The position numbers and the translations under genes are program-made. A DNA stretch of 64,000 nt from Ptiloglossa arizonensis (taxonomy: Eukaryota > Arthropoda > Insecta > Hymenoptera > Colletidae): the NCBI RefSeq assembly GCF_051014685.1, contig NW_027478860.1:310001-374000 (forward strand). Reading direction: 5' to 3'. Each line of letters begins with the position of its first letter. The stretch's first letter is position 1. Shown in pieces: positions 24,778-37,500 of this stretch. A model generated the notes under the pieces. It saw nothing but the letters and a program-made list of their open reading frames with translations, had not been told where the DNA came from and did no database searches.

Positions 24778-26727
24778 GGCCATTCTGTTTAAGCGTTTGG
24801 AGCAGCAGAATTGCGAAAAATTTTTTGCCTTCTCAACCATTTCTTGGCTTCGAACTCCCATATCTCGCGAAAGGATTGACCTAACCCAAAAATTCCTATT
24901 GCATCTGAAAGTAGAAACTCGCCCGGTTACAACGGTACGTGTATTTTTCCCCTAGGCCATTCTGGTTAAGCGATTGGAGCAGCAGAAGTGCGAAAAATTT
25001 GTTGTCTTGTCAACCATTTCTTAGCTTCAAAGTCCCATATCTCGCGAACGGATTGTCTTAACCCAAAAATTCCTGTTGCGTCTGAAAGTAGAAACTCGCC
25101 CAATTACAACGGTATGTGAATTTTTTCCCTAGCCCATTCTGGTTAAGCGTTTGGAGCAGCAGAATTGCGAAAAATTTGTTGTCTTCTCAACCATTTCTTA
25201 GATTCAAAGTCCCATATCTCGCGAACGGATTGACCAAACCCAAAAATTCCTTCTGCGTCTGAAAGTAGAAACTCGTCCGATTACAAGGGTGTGCGTATTT
25301 TTTCCCTAGGCCATTCTGGTTAAGCGATTGGAGCAGCAGAATTGCGAAAAATTTGTTGTCTTCTCAACCATTTCTTGGCTTCAAACTCCCATATCTCGCG
25401 AACGGATTGACCTAACCCAAAAATTCCTATTGCATCTGAAAGTAGAAACTCGCCCGATTACGACGGTATGAGTATTTTTTCCCTAGGCCATTCTGTTTAA
25501 GCGTTTGGAGCAGCAGAATTGCGAAAAATTTTTTGCCTTCTCAACCATTTCTTGGCTTCAAACTCCCATATCTCGCGAACGGATTGACCTAACCCAAAAA
25601 TTCCTATTGCATCTGAAAGTAGAAACTCGCCCGGTTGCAACGGTATGTGTATTTTTTCCCTAGCCCATTCTGGTTAAGCGTTTGGAGCAGGCAGAATTGC
25701 GAAAAATTTGTTGTCTTCTCAACCATTTCTTAGATTCAAAGTCCCATATCTCGCGAACGGATTGACCAAACCCAAAAATTCCTTCTGCGTCTGAAAGTAG
25801 AAACTCGTCCGATTACAAGGGTGTGCGTATTTTTTCCCTAGGCCATTCTGGTAAGCGATTGGAGCAGCAGAATTGCGAAAAATTTGTTGTCTTCTCAACC
25901 ATTTCTTGGCTTCAAACTCCCATATCTCGCGAACGGATTGACCTAACCCAAAAATTCCTATTGCATCTGAAAGTAGAAACTCGCCCGATTACGACGGTAT
26001 GAGTATTTTTTCCCTAGGCCATTCTGTTTAAGCGTTTGGAGCAGCAGAATTGCGAAAATTTTTTGCCTTCTCAACCATTTCTTGGCTTCAAACTCCCATA
26101 TCTCGCGAACGGATTGACCTAACCCAAAAATTCCTATTGCATCTGAAAGTAGAAACTCGCCCGGTTGCAACGGTATGTGTATTTTTCCCCTAGGCCATCC
26201 TGGTTAAGCGATTGGAGCAGCAGAAGTGCGAAAAATTTGTTGCCTTCTCAACCATTTCTTGGCTTCAAACTCCCATATCTCGCGAACGATTGACCTAACC
26301 CAAAAATTCCTATTGCATCATGAAAGTAGAAACTCGCCCGGTTGCAACGGTATGTGTATTTTTTCCCCTAGGCCATCCTGGTTAAGCGATTGGGCAGCAG
26401 AAGTGCGAAAAATTTGTTGTCTTCTCAACATTTCTTAGATTCAAAGTCCCATATCTCGCGAACGGATAACCAAACCCAAAAATTCCTTCTGCGTCTGAAA
26501 GTAGAACTCGCCCGATTACAAAGGGCTGTGCGTATTTTTTCCCTAGGGCCATTCTGGTTTAAGCGTTTGGAGCAGCAGAATAGCGAAAAATTTGTTGTTT
26601 TCCTCAAACATTTCTTAGCTTCAAACTCCCATGTCTCGCGAACGGACTTGACCTATCCCAAAAATTCCTATTGCATCTGAAAGTAGAAACTCGCCCGATT
26701 ACGACGGTATGTGTATTTTTTTCCCTA
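24778..26727 (+). repeat. 11-monomer HOR, copy 2 (right half full of indels)
   Basis: This repeats 22,831-24,777 in order. From 25,691 onward the copy carries many single-base indels that copy 1 lacks. The ends still align because gains and losses partly cancel (net +3 by the end). Confidence 0.85.
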
Positions 26728-27076
26728 GGCCATTCCTGTTTTAAGCGTTTGGGCAGCAGAATTGCGAAAAATTTTTTGCCTTCTCAACCATTTCTTGGCT
26801 TCAAACTCCCATATCTCGCGAACGGATTGACCTAACCCAAAAATTCCTATTGCATCTGAAAGTAGAAACTCGCCCGGTTGCAACGGTATGTGTATTTTTC
26901 CCCTAGGCCATCCTGGTTAAGCGATTGGAGCAGCAGAAGTGCGAAAATTTGTTGTCTTGTCACCATTTCTTAGCTTCAAAGTCCCATATCTCGCGAACGG
27001 GATTGACCAGGACCCAAAAATTCCTATTGTAACTGAAGTAGAACTCGCCCGATTACAACCGGTATGTGTATTTTTC
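25691..27076. other. Burst of single-base indels, probable assembly or read-error patch
   Basis: Comparison with clean copies at 24.2-24.8 kb and 29.7-31.0 kb shows about 28 one-base insertions or deletions in under 1.4 kb, with few substitutions. Examples are gagcaggcagaa (25,691), gtaagcg (25,851), gcatcatgaaag (26,320), acaaagggctgtg (near 26,520), tagggcc with gtttaagcg (near 26,550), cattcctgtttt (near 26,735), cgaacgggattgaccaggac (near 27,000) and ctgaagtagaactc (near 27,035). Summing them gives net +2, exactly the shift seen between the flanking monomer registers. Many are in short homopolymers. Open frames at 25,958-26,680 on both strands come from these shifts and are not genes. Clustered young mutation is possible but much less likely than unpolished sequence. 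Confidence 0.85.
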
Positions 27077-29735
27077 CCTAGGCCATTCTGGTTAAGCGTT
27101 TGATGCAGCAGAATTGCGAAAAATTTTTTGCCTTCTCAACCATTTCTTGGCTTCAAACTCCCATATCTCGCGAACGGATTGACCTAACCCAAAAATTCCT
27201 ATTGCATCTGAAAGTAGAAACTCGCCCGATTACAACGGTATGTGTATTTTTTCCCTAGCCCATTCTGGTTAAGCGTTTGGAGCAGCAGAATTGCGAAAAA
27301 TTTGTTGTCTTCTCAACCATTTCTTAGATTCAAAGTCCCATATCTCGCGAACGGATTGACCAAACCCAAAAATTCCTTCTGCGTCTGAAAGTAGAAACTC
27401 GCCCAATTACAACGGTATGTGAATTTTTTCCCTAGCCCATTCTGGTTAAGCGTTTGGAGCAGCAGAATTGCGAAAAATTTGTTGTCTTCTCAACCATTTC
27501 TTAGATTCAAAGTCCCATATCTCGCGAACGGATTGACCTAACCCAAAAATTCCTATTGCATCTGAAAGTAGAAACTCGCCCGATTACAACGGTATGTGTA
27601 TTTTTTCCCTAGACCATTCTGGTTAAGCGTTTGGAGCAGCAGAATTGCGAAAAATTTTTTGCCTCCTCAACCATTTCTTGGCTTCAAACTCCCATATCTC
27701 GCGAACGGATTGACCTAACCCAAAAATTCCTATTGCATCTGAAAGTAGAAACTCGCCCGATTACAACGGTATGTGTATTTTTTCCCTAGCCCATTCTGGT
27801 TAAGCGTTTGGAGCAGCAGAATCGCGAAAAATTTGTTGTCTTCTCAACCATTTCTTAGATTCAAAGTCCCATATCTCGCGAACGGATTGACCAAACCCAA
27901 AAATTCCTTCTGCGTCTGAAAGTAGAAACTCGCCCGATTACAAGGGTGTGCGTATTTTTTCCCTAGGCCATTCTGGTTAAGCGTTTGGAGCAGCAGAATT
28001 GCGAAAAATTTGTTGTCTTCTCAACCATTTCTTAGCTTCAAACTCCCATATCTCGCGAACGGATTGACCCAACCCAAAAATTCCTATTGCATCTGAAAGT
28101 AGAAACTCGCCCGATTACGACGGTATGTGTATTTTTTCCCTAGGCCATTCTGTTTAAGCGTTTGGAGCAGCAGAATTGCGAAAAATTTTTTGCCTTCTCA
28201 ACCATTTCTTGGCTTCGAACTCCCATATCTCGCGAACGGATTGACCTAACCCAAAAATTCCTATTGCATCTGAAAGTAGAAACTCGCCCGGTTACAACGG
28301 TACGTGTATTTTTCCCCTAGGCCATTCTGGTTAAGCGATTGGAGCAGCAGAAGTGCGAAAAATTTGTTGTCTTGTCAACCATTTCTTAGCTTCAAAGTCC
28401 CATATCTCGCGAACGGATTGTCTTAACCCAAAAATTCCTGTTGCGTCTGAAAGTAGAAACTCGCCCAATTACAACGGTATGTGAATTTTTTCCCTAGCCC
28501 ATTCTGGTTAAGCGTTTGGAGCAGCAGAATTGCGAAAAATTTGTTGTCTTCTCAACCATTTCTTGGCTTCAAACTCCCATATCTCGCGAACGGATTGACC
28601 TAACCCAAAAATTCCTATTGCATCTGAAAGTAGAAACTCGCCCGGTTGCAACGGTATGTGTATTTTTCCCCTAGGCCATCCTGGTTAAGCGATTGGAGCA
28701 GCAGAAGTGCGAAAAATTTGTTGCCTTCTCAACCATTTCTTGGCTTCAAACTCCCATACCTCGCGAACGGATTGACCTAACCCAAAAATTCCTATTGCAT
28801 CTGAAAGTAGAAACTCGCCCGGTTGCAACGGTATGTGTATTTTTCCCCTAGGCCATCCTGGTTAAGCGATTGGAGCAGCAGAAGTGCGAAAAATTTGTTG
28901 TCTTCTCAACCATTTCTTAGATTCAAAGTCCCATATCTCTCGAACGGATTGACCAAACCCAAAAATTCCTTCTGCGTCTGAAAGTAGAAACTCGCCCGAT
29001 TACAAGGGTGTGCGTATTTTTTCCCTAGGCCATTCTGGTTAAGCGTTTGGAGCAGCAGAATTGCGAAAAATTTGTTGTCTTGTCAACCATTTCTTAGCTT
29101 CAAAGTCCCATATCTCGCGAACGGATTGACCAGACCCAAAAATTCCTATTGTAACTGAAAGTAGAAACTCGCCCGATTACAACGGTATGTGTATTTTTTC
29201 CCTAGGCCATTCTGGTTAAGCGTTTGAAGCAGCAGAATTGCGAAAAATTTTTTGCCTTCTCAACCATTTCTTGGCTTCAAACTCCCATATCTCGCGAACG
29301 GATTGACCTAACCCAAAAATTCCTATTGCATCTGAAAGTAGAAACTCGCCCGATTACAACGGTATGTGTATTTTTTCCCTAGACCATTCTGGTTAAGCGT
29401 TTGGAGCAGCAGAATTGCGAAAAATTTTTTGCCTCCTCAACCATTTCTTGGCTTCAAACTCCCATATCTCGCGAACGGATTGACCTAACCCAAAAATTCC
29501 TATTGCATCTGAAAGTAGACACTCGCCAGACTACAGCGGTATGTGTATTTTTTCCCTAGGGCATTCTGGTTAAGCGTTTGGATCAGCAGAAGTGCGAAAA
29601 ATTTGTTGTCTTGTCAACCATTTCTTAGCTTCAAAGTCCCATATCTCGCGAACGGATTGCCCTAACCCAAAAATTCCTGTTGCGTCTGAAAGTAGAAACT
29701 CGCCCAATTACAACGGTATATGAATTTTTTCCCTA
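25841..29735 (+). repeat. 22-monomer HOR, copy A
   Basis: Twenty-two monomers (3,895 bp including a net extra base from the noisy stretch). Landmarks are the gaatagcg monomer (26,578), gacccaaccc (28,066) and gccagactacagc (29,525). The same landmarks recur at 30,474, 31,960 and 33,242 in copy B. The first 1.2 kb lies in the indel burst. Confidence 0.88.
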
Positions 29736-32700
29736 GCCCATTCTGGTTAAGCGATTGGAGCAGCAGAATTGCGAAAAATTTGTTGTCTTCTCAACCATTT
29801 CTTGGCTTCAAACTCCCATATCTCGCGAACGGATTGACCTAACCCAAAAATTCCTATTGCATCTGAAAGTAGAAACTCGCCCGATTACGACGGTATGAGT
29901 ATTTTTTCCCTAGGCCATTCTGTTTAAGCGTTTGGAGCAGCAGAATTGCGAAAAATTTTTTGCCTTCTCAACCATTTCTTGGCTTCAAACTCCCATATCT
30001 CGCGAACGGATTGACCTAACCCAAAAATTCCTATTGCATCTGAAAGTAGAAACTCGCCCGGTTGCAACGGTATGTGTATTTTTCCCCTAGGCCATCCTGG
30101 TTAAGCGATTGGAGCAGCAGAAGTGCGAAAAATTTGTTGCCTTCTCAACCATTTCTTGGCTTCAAACTCCCATATCTCGCGAACGGATTGACCTAACCCA
30201 AAAATTCCTATTGCATCTGAAAGTAGAAACTCGCCCGGTTGCAACGGTATGTGTATTTTTCCCCTAGGCCATCCTGGTTAAGCGATTGGAGCAGCAGAAG
30301 TGCGAAAAATTTGTTGTCTTCTCAACCATTTCTTAGATTCAAAGTCCCATATCTCGCGAACGGATTAACCAAACCCAAAAATTCCTTCTGCGTCTGAAAG
30401 TAGAAACTCGCCCGATTACAAGGGTGTGCGTATTTTTTCCCTAGGCCATTCTGGTTAAGCGTTTGGAGCAGCAGAATAGCGAAAAATTTGTTGTTTTCTC
30501 AACCATTTCTTAGCTTCAAACTCCCATGTCTCGCGAACGGATTGACCTATCCCAAAAATTCCTATTGCATCTGAAAGTAGAAACTCGCCCGATTACGACG
30601 GTATGTGTATTTTTTCCCTAGGCCATTCTGTTTAAGCGTTTGGAGCAGCAGAATTGCGAAAAATTTTTTGCCTTCTCAACCATTTCTTGGCTTCAAACTC
30701 CCATATCTCGCGAACGGATTGACCTAACCCAAAAATTCCTATTGCATCTGAAAGTAGAAACTCGCCCGGTTGCAACGGTATGTGTATTTTTCCCCTAGGC
30801 CATCCTGGTTAAGCGATTGGAGCAGCAGAAGTGCGAAAAATTTGTTGTCTTGTCAACCATTTCTTAGCTTCAAAGTCCCATATCTCGCGAACGGATTGAC
30901 CAGACCCAAAAATTCCTATTGTAACTGAAAGTAGAAACTCGCCCGATTACAACGGTATGTGTATTTTTTCCCTAGGCCATTCTGGTTAAGCGTTTGATGC
31001 AGCAGAATTGCGAAAAATTTTTTGCCTTCTCAACCATTTCTTGGCTTCAAACTCCCATATCTCGCGAACGGATTGACCTAACCCAAAAATTCCTATTGCA
31101 TCTGAAAGTAGAAACTCGCCCGATTACAACGGTATGTGTATTTTTTCCCTAGCCCATTCTGGTTAAGCGTTTGGAGCAGCAGAATTGCGAAAAATTTGTT
31201 GTCTTCTCAACCATTTCTTAGATTCAAAGTCCCATATCTCGCGAACGGATTGACCAAACCCAAAAATTCCTTCTGCGTCTGAAAGTAGAAACTCGCCCAA
31301 TTACAACGGTATGTGAATTTTTTCCCTAGCCCATTCTGGTTAAGCGTTTGGAGCAGCAGAATTGCGAAAAATTTGTTGTCTTCTCAACCATTTCTTGGCT
31401 TCAAAGTCCCATATCTCGCGAACGGATTGACCTAACCCAAAACTTCCTATTGCATCTGAAAGTAGAAACTCGCCCGATTACAACGGTATGTGTATTTTTT
31501 CCCTAGACCATTCTGGTTAAGCGTTTGGAGCAGCAGAATTGCGAAAAATTTTTTGCCTCCTCAACCATTTCTTGGCTTCAAACTCCCATATCTCGCGAAC
31601 GGATTGACCTAACCCAAAAATTCCTATTGCATCTGAAAGTAGAAACTCGCCCGATTACAACGGTATGTGTATTTTTTCCCTAGCCCATTCTGGTTAAGCG
31701 TTTGGAGCAGCAGAATCGCGAAAAATTTGTTGTCTTCTCAACCATTTCTTAGATTCAAAGTCCCATATCTCGCGAACGGATTGACCAATCCCAAAAATTC
31801 CTTCTGCGTCTGAAAGTAGAAACTCGCCCGATTACAAGGGTGTGCGTATTTTTTCCCTAGGCCATTCTGGTTAAGCGTTTGGAGCAGCAGAATTGCGAAA
31901 AATTTGTTGTCTTCTCAACCATTTCTTAGCTTCAAACTCCCATATCTCGCGAACGGATTGACCCAACCCAAAAATTCCTATTGCATCTGAAAGTAGAAAC
32001 TCGCCCGATTACGACGGTATGTGTATTTTTTCCCTAGGCCATTCTGTTTAAGCGTTTGGAGCAGCAGAATTGCGAAAAATTTTTTGCCTTCTCAACCATT
32101 TCTTGGCTTCGAACTCCCATATCTCGCGAACGGATTGACCTAACCCAAAAATTCCTATTGCATCTGAAAGTAGAAACTCGCCCGGTTACAACGGTACGTG
32201 TATTTTTCCCCTAGGCCATTCTGGTTAAGCGATTGGAGCAGCAGAAGTGCGAAAAATTTGTTGTCTTGTCAACCATTTCTTAGCTTCAAAGTCCCATATC
32301 TCGCGAACGGATTGTCTTAACCCAAAAATTCCTGTTGCGTCTGAAAGTAGAAACTCGCCCAATTACAACGGTATGTGAATTTTTTCCCTAGCCCATTCTG
32401 GTTAAGCGTTTGGAGCAGCAGAATTGCGAAAAATTTGTTGTCTTCTCAACCATTTCTTGGCTTCAAACTCCCATATCTCGCGAACGGATTGACCTAACCC
32501 AAAAATTCCTATTGCATCTGAAAGTAGAAACTCGCCCGGTTGCAACGGTATGTGTATTTTTCCCCTAGGCCATCCTGGTTAAGCGATTGGAGCAGCAGAA
32601 GTGCGAAAAATTTGTTGCCTTCTCAACCATTTCTTGGCTTCAAACTCCCATATCTCGCGAACGGATTGACCTAACCCAAAAATTCCTATTGCATCTGAAA

Positions 32701-33452
32701 GTAGAAACTCGCCCGGTTGCAACGGTATGTGTATTTTTCCCCTAGGCCATCCTGGTTAAGCGATTGGAGCAGCAGAAGTGCGAAAAATTTGTTGTCTTCT
32801 CAACCATTTCTTAGATTCAAAGTCCCATATCTCGCGAACGGATTGACCAAACCCAAAAATTCCTTCTGCGTCTGAAAGTAGAAACTCGCCCGATTACAAG
32901 GGTATGTGTATTTTTTCCCTAGGCCATTCTGGTTAAGCGTTTGAAGCAGCAGAATTGCGAAAAATTTTTTGCCTTCTCAACCATTTCTTGGCTTCAAACT
33001 CCCATATCTCGCGAACGGATTGACCTAACCCAAAAATTCCTATTGCATCTGAAAGTAGAAACTCGCCCGATTACAACGGTATGTGTATTTTTTCCCTAGA
33101 CCATTCTGGTTAAGCGTTTGGAGCAGCAGAATTGCGAAAAATTTTTTGCCTCCTCAACCATTTCTTGGCTTCAAACTCCCATATCTCGCGAACGGATTGA
33201 CCTAACCCAAAAATTCCTATTGCATCTGAAAGTAGACACTCGCCAGACTACAGCGGTATGTGTATTTTTTCCCTAGGGCATTCTGGTTAAGCGTTTGGAT
33301 CAGCAGAAGTGCGAAAAATTTGTTGTCTTGTCAACCATTCCTTAGCTTCAAAGTCCCATATCTCGCGAACGGATTGCCCTAACCCAAAAATTCCTGTTGC
33401 GTCTGAAAGTAGAAACTCGCCCAATTACAACGGTATATGAATTTTTTCCCTA
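29736..33452 (+). repeat. 22-monomer HOR, copy B (21 monomers, one lost)
   Basis: This follows copy A in order, but one gaccagac / gtaactg monomer is missing near 32,900. There a cgattacaaggg start runs into ggtatgtgta, whereas copies A (about 29,000-29,200) and C (about 36,970-37,180) keep gggtgtgcg and the extra monomer. Landmark spacing changes accordingly: 22 monomers between gacccaaccc sites in A and B, but 21 between gccagactacagc sites. Confidence 0.88.
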
Positions 33453-34514
33453 GCCCATTCTGGTTAAGCGTTTGGAACAGCAGAATTGCGAAAAATTTGT
33501 TGTCTTCTCAACCATTTCTTAGATTCAAAGTCCCATATCTCGCGAACGGATTGACCAAACCCAAAAATTCCTTCTGCGTCTGAAAGTAGAAACTCGCCCG
33601 ATTACAAGGGTGTGCGTATTTTTACCCTAGGCCATTCTGGTTAAGCGTTTGCAGCAGCAGAATTGCGAAAAATTTGTTGCCTTCTCAACCATTTCTTGGC
33701 TTCAAACTCCCATATCTCGCGAACGGATTGACCTAACCCAAAAATTCCTATTGCATCTGAAAGTAGAAACTCGCCCGGTTGCAACGGTATGTGTATTTTT
33801 CCCCTAGGCCATCCTGGTTAAGCTATTGGAGCAGCAGAAGTGCGAAAAATTTCTTGTCTTTTCAACCATTTCTTAGCTTCAAAGTCCCATATCTCGCGAA
33901 CGGATTAACCAGACCCAAAAATTCCTATTGTAACTGAAAGTAGAAACTCGCCCGATTACAACGGTATGTGTATTTTTTCCCTAGGCCATTCTGGTTAAGC
34001 GTTTGAAGCAGCAGAATTGCGAAAAATTTTTTGCCTTCTCAACCATTTCTTGGCTTCAAACTCCCATATCTCGAGAACGGATTGACCTAACCCAAAAATT
34101 CCTATTGCATCTGAAAGTAGAAACTCGCCCGATTACAACGGTATGTGTATTTTTTCCCCAGACCATTCTGGTTAAGCGTTTGGCGCAGCAGAATTGCGAA
34201 AAATTTTTTGCCTCCTCAACCATTTCTTGGCTTCAAACTCCCATATCTCGCGAACGGATTGACCTAACCCAAAAATTCCTATTGCATCTGAAAGTAGACA
34301 CTCGCCCGACTACAGCGGTATGTGTATTTTTTCCCTAGGCCATTCTGGTTAAGCGTTTGGATCAGCAGAAGTGCGAAAAATTTGTTGTCTTGTCAAACAT
34401 TTCTTAGCTTCAAAGTCCCATATCTCGCGAACGGACTGTCCTAACCCAAAAATTCCTGTTGCGTCTGAAAGTAGAAACTCGCCCAATTACAACGGTATGT
34501 GAATTTTTTCCCTA
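33453..34514 (+). repeat. Six monomers with tttggaacag and tttgcagcag variants
   Basis: Six monomers marking the end of the copy B region, repeated at 37,701-38,762 at an offset of 24 monomers. They include tagless junctions (tccccagacc near 34,157) that let an open frame run through two monomers at 34,003-34,338. The same arrangement occurs at 38,251, 39,313 and 44,623. Confidence 0.85.
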
Positions 34515-37500
34515 GGCCATTCTGGTTAAGCGTTTGGAGCAGCAGAATAGCGAAAAATTTGTTGTTTTCTCAACCATTTCTTAGCTTCAAACTCCCATGT
34601 CTCGCGAACGGATTGACCTATCCCAAAAATTCCTATTGCATCTGAAAGTAGAAACTCGCCCGATTACGACGGTATGTGTATTTTTTCCCTAGGCCATTCT
34701 GTTTAAGCGTTTGGAGCAGCAGAATTGCGAAAAATTTTTTGCCTTCTCAACCATTTCTTGGCTTCAAACTCCCATATCTCGCGAACGGATTGACCTAACC
34801 CAAAAATTCCTATTGCATCTGAAAGTAGAAACTCGCCCGGTTGCAACGGTATGTGTATTTTTCCCCTAGGCCATCCTGGTTAAGCGATTGGAGCAGCAGA
34901 AGTGCGAAAAATTTGTTGTCTTGTCAACCATTTCTTAGCTTCAAAGTCCCATATCTCGCGAACGGATTGACCAGACCCAAAAATTCCTATTGTAACTGAA
35001 AGTAGAAACTCGCCCGATTACAACGGTATGTGTATTTTTTCCCTAGGCCATTCTGGTTAAGCGTTTGATGCAGCAGAATTGCGAAAAATTTTTTGCCTTC
35101 TCAACCATTTCTTGGCTTCAAACTCCCATATCTCGCGAACGGATTGACCTAACCCAAAAATTCCTATTGCATCTGAAAGTAGAAACTCGCCCGATTACAA
35201 CGGTATGTGTATTTTTTCCCTAGCCCATTCTGGTTAAGCGTTTGGAGCAGCAGAATTGCGAAAAATTTGTTGTCTTCTCAACCATTTCTTAGATTCAAAG
35301 TCCCATATCTCGCGAACGGATTGACCAAACCCAAAAATTCCTTCTGCGTCTGAAAGTAGAAACTCGCCCAATTACAACGGTATGTGAATTTTTTCCCTAG
35401 CCCATTCTGGTTAAGCGTTTGGAGCAGCAGAATTGCGAAAAATTTGTTGTCTTCTCAACCATTTCTTAGATTCAAAGTCCCATATCTCGCGAACGGATTG
35501 ACCTAACCCAAAACTTCCTATTGCATCTGAAAGTAGAAACTCGCCCGATTACAACGGTATGTGTATTTTTTCCCTAGACCATTCTGGTTAAGCGTTTGGA
35601 GCAGCAGAATTGCGAAAAATTTTTTGCCTCCTCAACCATTTCTTGGCTTCAAACTCCCATATCTCGCGAACGGATTGACCTAACCCAAAAATTCCTATTG
35701 CATCTGAAAGTAGAAACTCGCCCGATTACAACGGTATGTGTATTTTTTCCCTAGCCCATTCTGGTTAAGCGTTTGGAGCAGCAGAATCGCGAAAAATTTG
35801 TTGTCTTCTCAACCATTTCTTAGATTCAAAGTCCCATATCTCGCGAACGGATTGACCAATCCCAAAAATTCCTTCTGCGTCTGAAAGTAGAAACTCGCCC
35901 GATTACAAGGGTGTGCGTATTTTTTCCCTAGGCCATTCTGGTTAAGCGTTTGGAGCAGCAGAATTGCGAAAAATTTGTTGTCTTCTCAACCATTTCTTAG
36001 CTTCAAACTCCCATATCTCGCGAACGGATTGACCCAACCCAAAAATTCCTATTGCATCTGAAAGTAGAAACTCGCCCGATTACGACGGTATGTGTATTTT
36101 TTCCCTAGGCCATTCTGTTTAAGCGTTTGGAGCAGCAGAATTGCGAAAAATTTTTTGCCTTCTCAACCATTTCTTGGCTTCGAACTCCCATATCTCGCGA
36201 ACGGATTGACCTAACCCAAAAATTCCTATTGCATCTGAAAGTAGAAACTCGCCCGGTTACAACGGTACGTGTATTTTTCCCCTAGGCCATTCTGGTTAAG
36301 CGATTGGAGCAGCAGAAGTGCGAAAAATTTGTTGTCTTGTCAACCATTTCTTAGCTTCAAAGTCCCATATCTCGCGAACGGATTGTCTTAACCCAAAAAT
36401 TCCTGTTGCGTCTGAAAGTAGAAACTCGCCCAATTACAACGGTATGTGAATTTTTTCCCTAGCCCATTCTGGTTAAGCGTTTGGAGCAGCAGAATTGCGA
36501 AAAATTTGTTGTCTTCTCAACCATTTCTTGGCTTCAAACTCCCATATCTCGCGAACGGATTGACCTAACCCAAAAATTCCTATTGCATCTGAAAGTAGAA
36601 ACTCGCCCGGTTGCAACGGTATGTGTATTTTTCCCCTAGGCCATCCTGGTTAAGCGATTGGAGCAGCAGAAGTGCGAAAAATTTGTTGCCTTCTCAACCA
36701 TTTCTTGGCTTCAAACTCCCATATCTCGCGAACGGATTGACCTAACCCAAAAATTCCTATTGCATCTGAAAGTAGAAACTCGCCCGGTTGCAACGGTATG
36801 TGTATTTTTCCCCTAGGCCATCCTGGTTAAGCGATTGGAGCAGCAGAAGTGCGAAAAATTTGTTGTCTTCTCAACCATTTCTTAGATTCAAAGTCCCATA
36901 TCTCGCGAACGGATTGACCAAACCCAAAAATTCCTTCTGCGTCTGAAAGTAGAAACTCGCCCGATTACAAGGGTGTGCGTATTTTTTCCCTAGGCCATTC
37001 TGGTTAAGCGTTTGGAGCAGCAGAATTGCGAAAAATTTGTTGTCTTGTCAACCATTTCTTAGCTTCAAAGTCCCATATCTCGCGAACGGATTGACCAGAC
37101 CCAAAAATTCCTATTGTAACTGAAAGTAGAAACTCGCCCGATTACAACGGTATGTGTATTTTTTCCCTAGGCCATTCTGGTTAAGCGTTTGAAGCAGCAG
37201 AATTGCGAAAAATTTTTTGCCTTCTCAACCATTTCTTGGCTTCAAACTCCCATATCTCGCGAACGGATTGACCTAACCCAAAAATTCCTATTGCATCTGA
37301 AAGTAGAAACTCGCCCGATTACAACGGTATGTGTATTTTTTCCCTAGACCATTCTGGTTAAGCGTTTGGAGCAGCAGAATTGCGAAAAATTTTTTGCCTC
37401 CTCAACCATTTCTTGGCTTCAAACTCCCATATCTCGCGAACGGATTGACCTAACCCAAAAATTCCTATTGCATCTGAAAGTAGACACTCGCCAGACTACA

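Noticed and set aside
25958..26680. Overlapping open frames on both strands (25,958-26,170, 26,226-26,438, 26,390-26,680, 26,425-26,607)
   Set aside because: They lie in the block of about 28 one-base indels and are produced by frameshifts in satellite monomers. Clean copies of the same monomers have no such frames.
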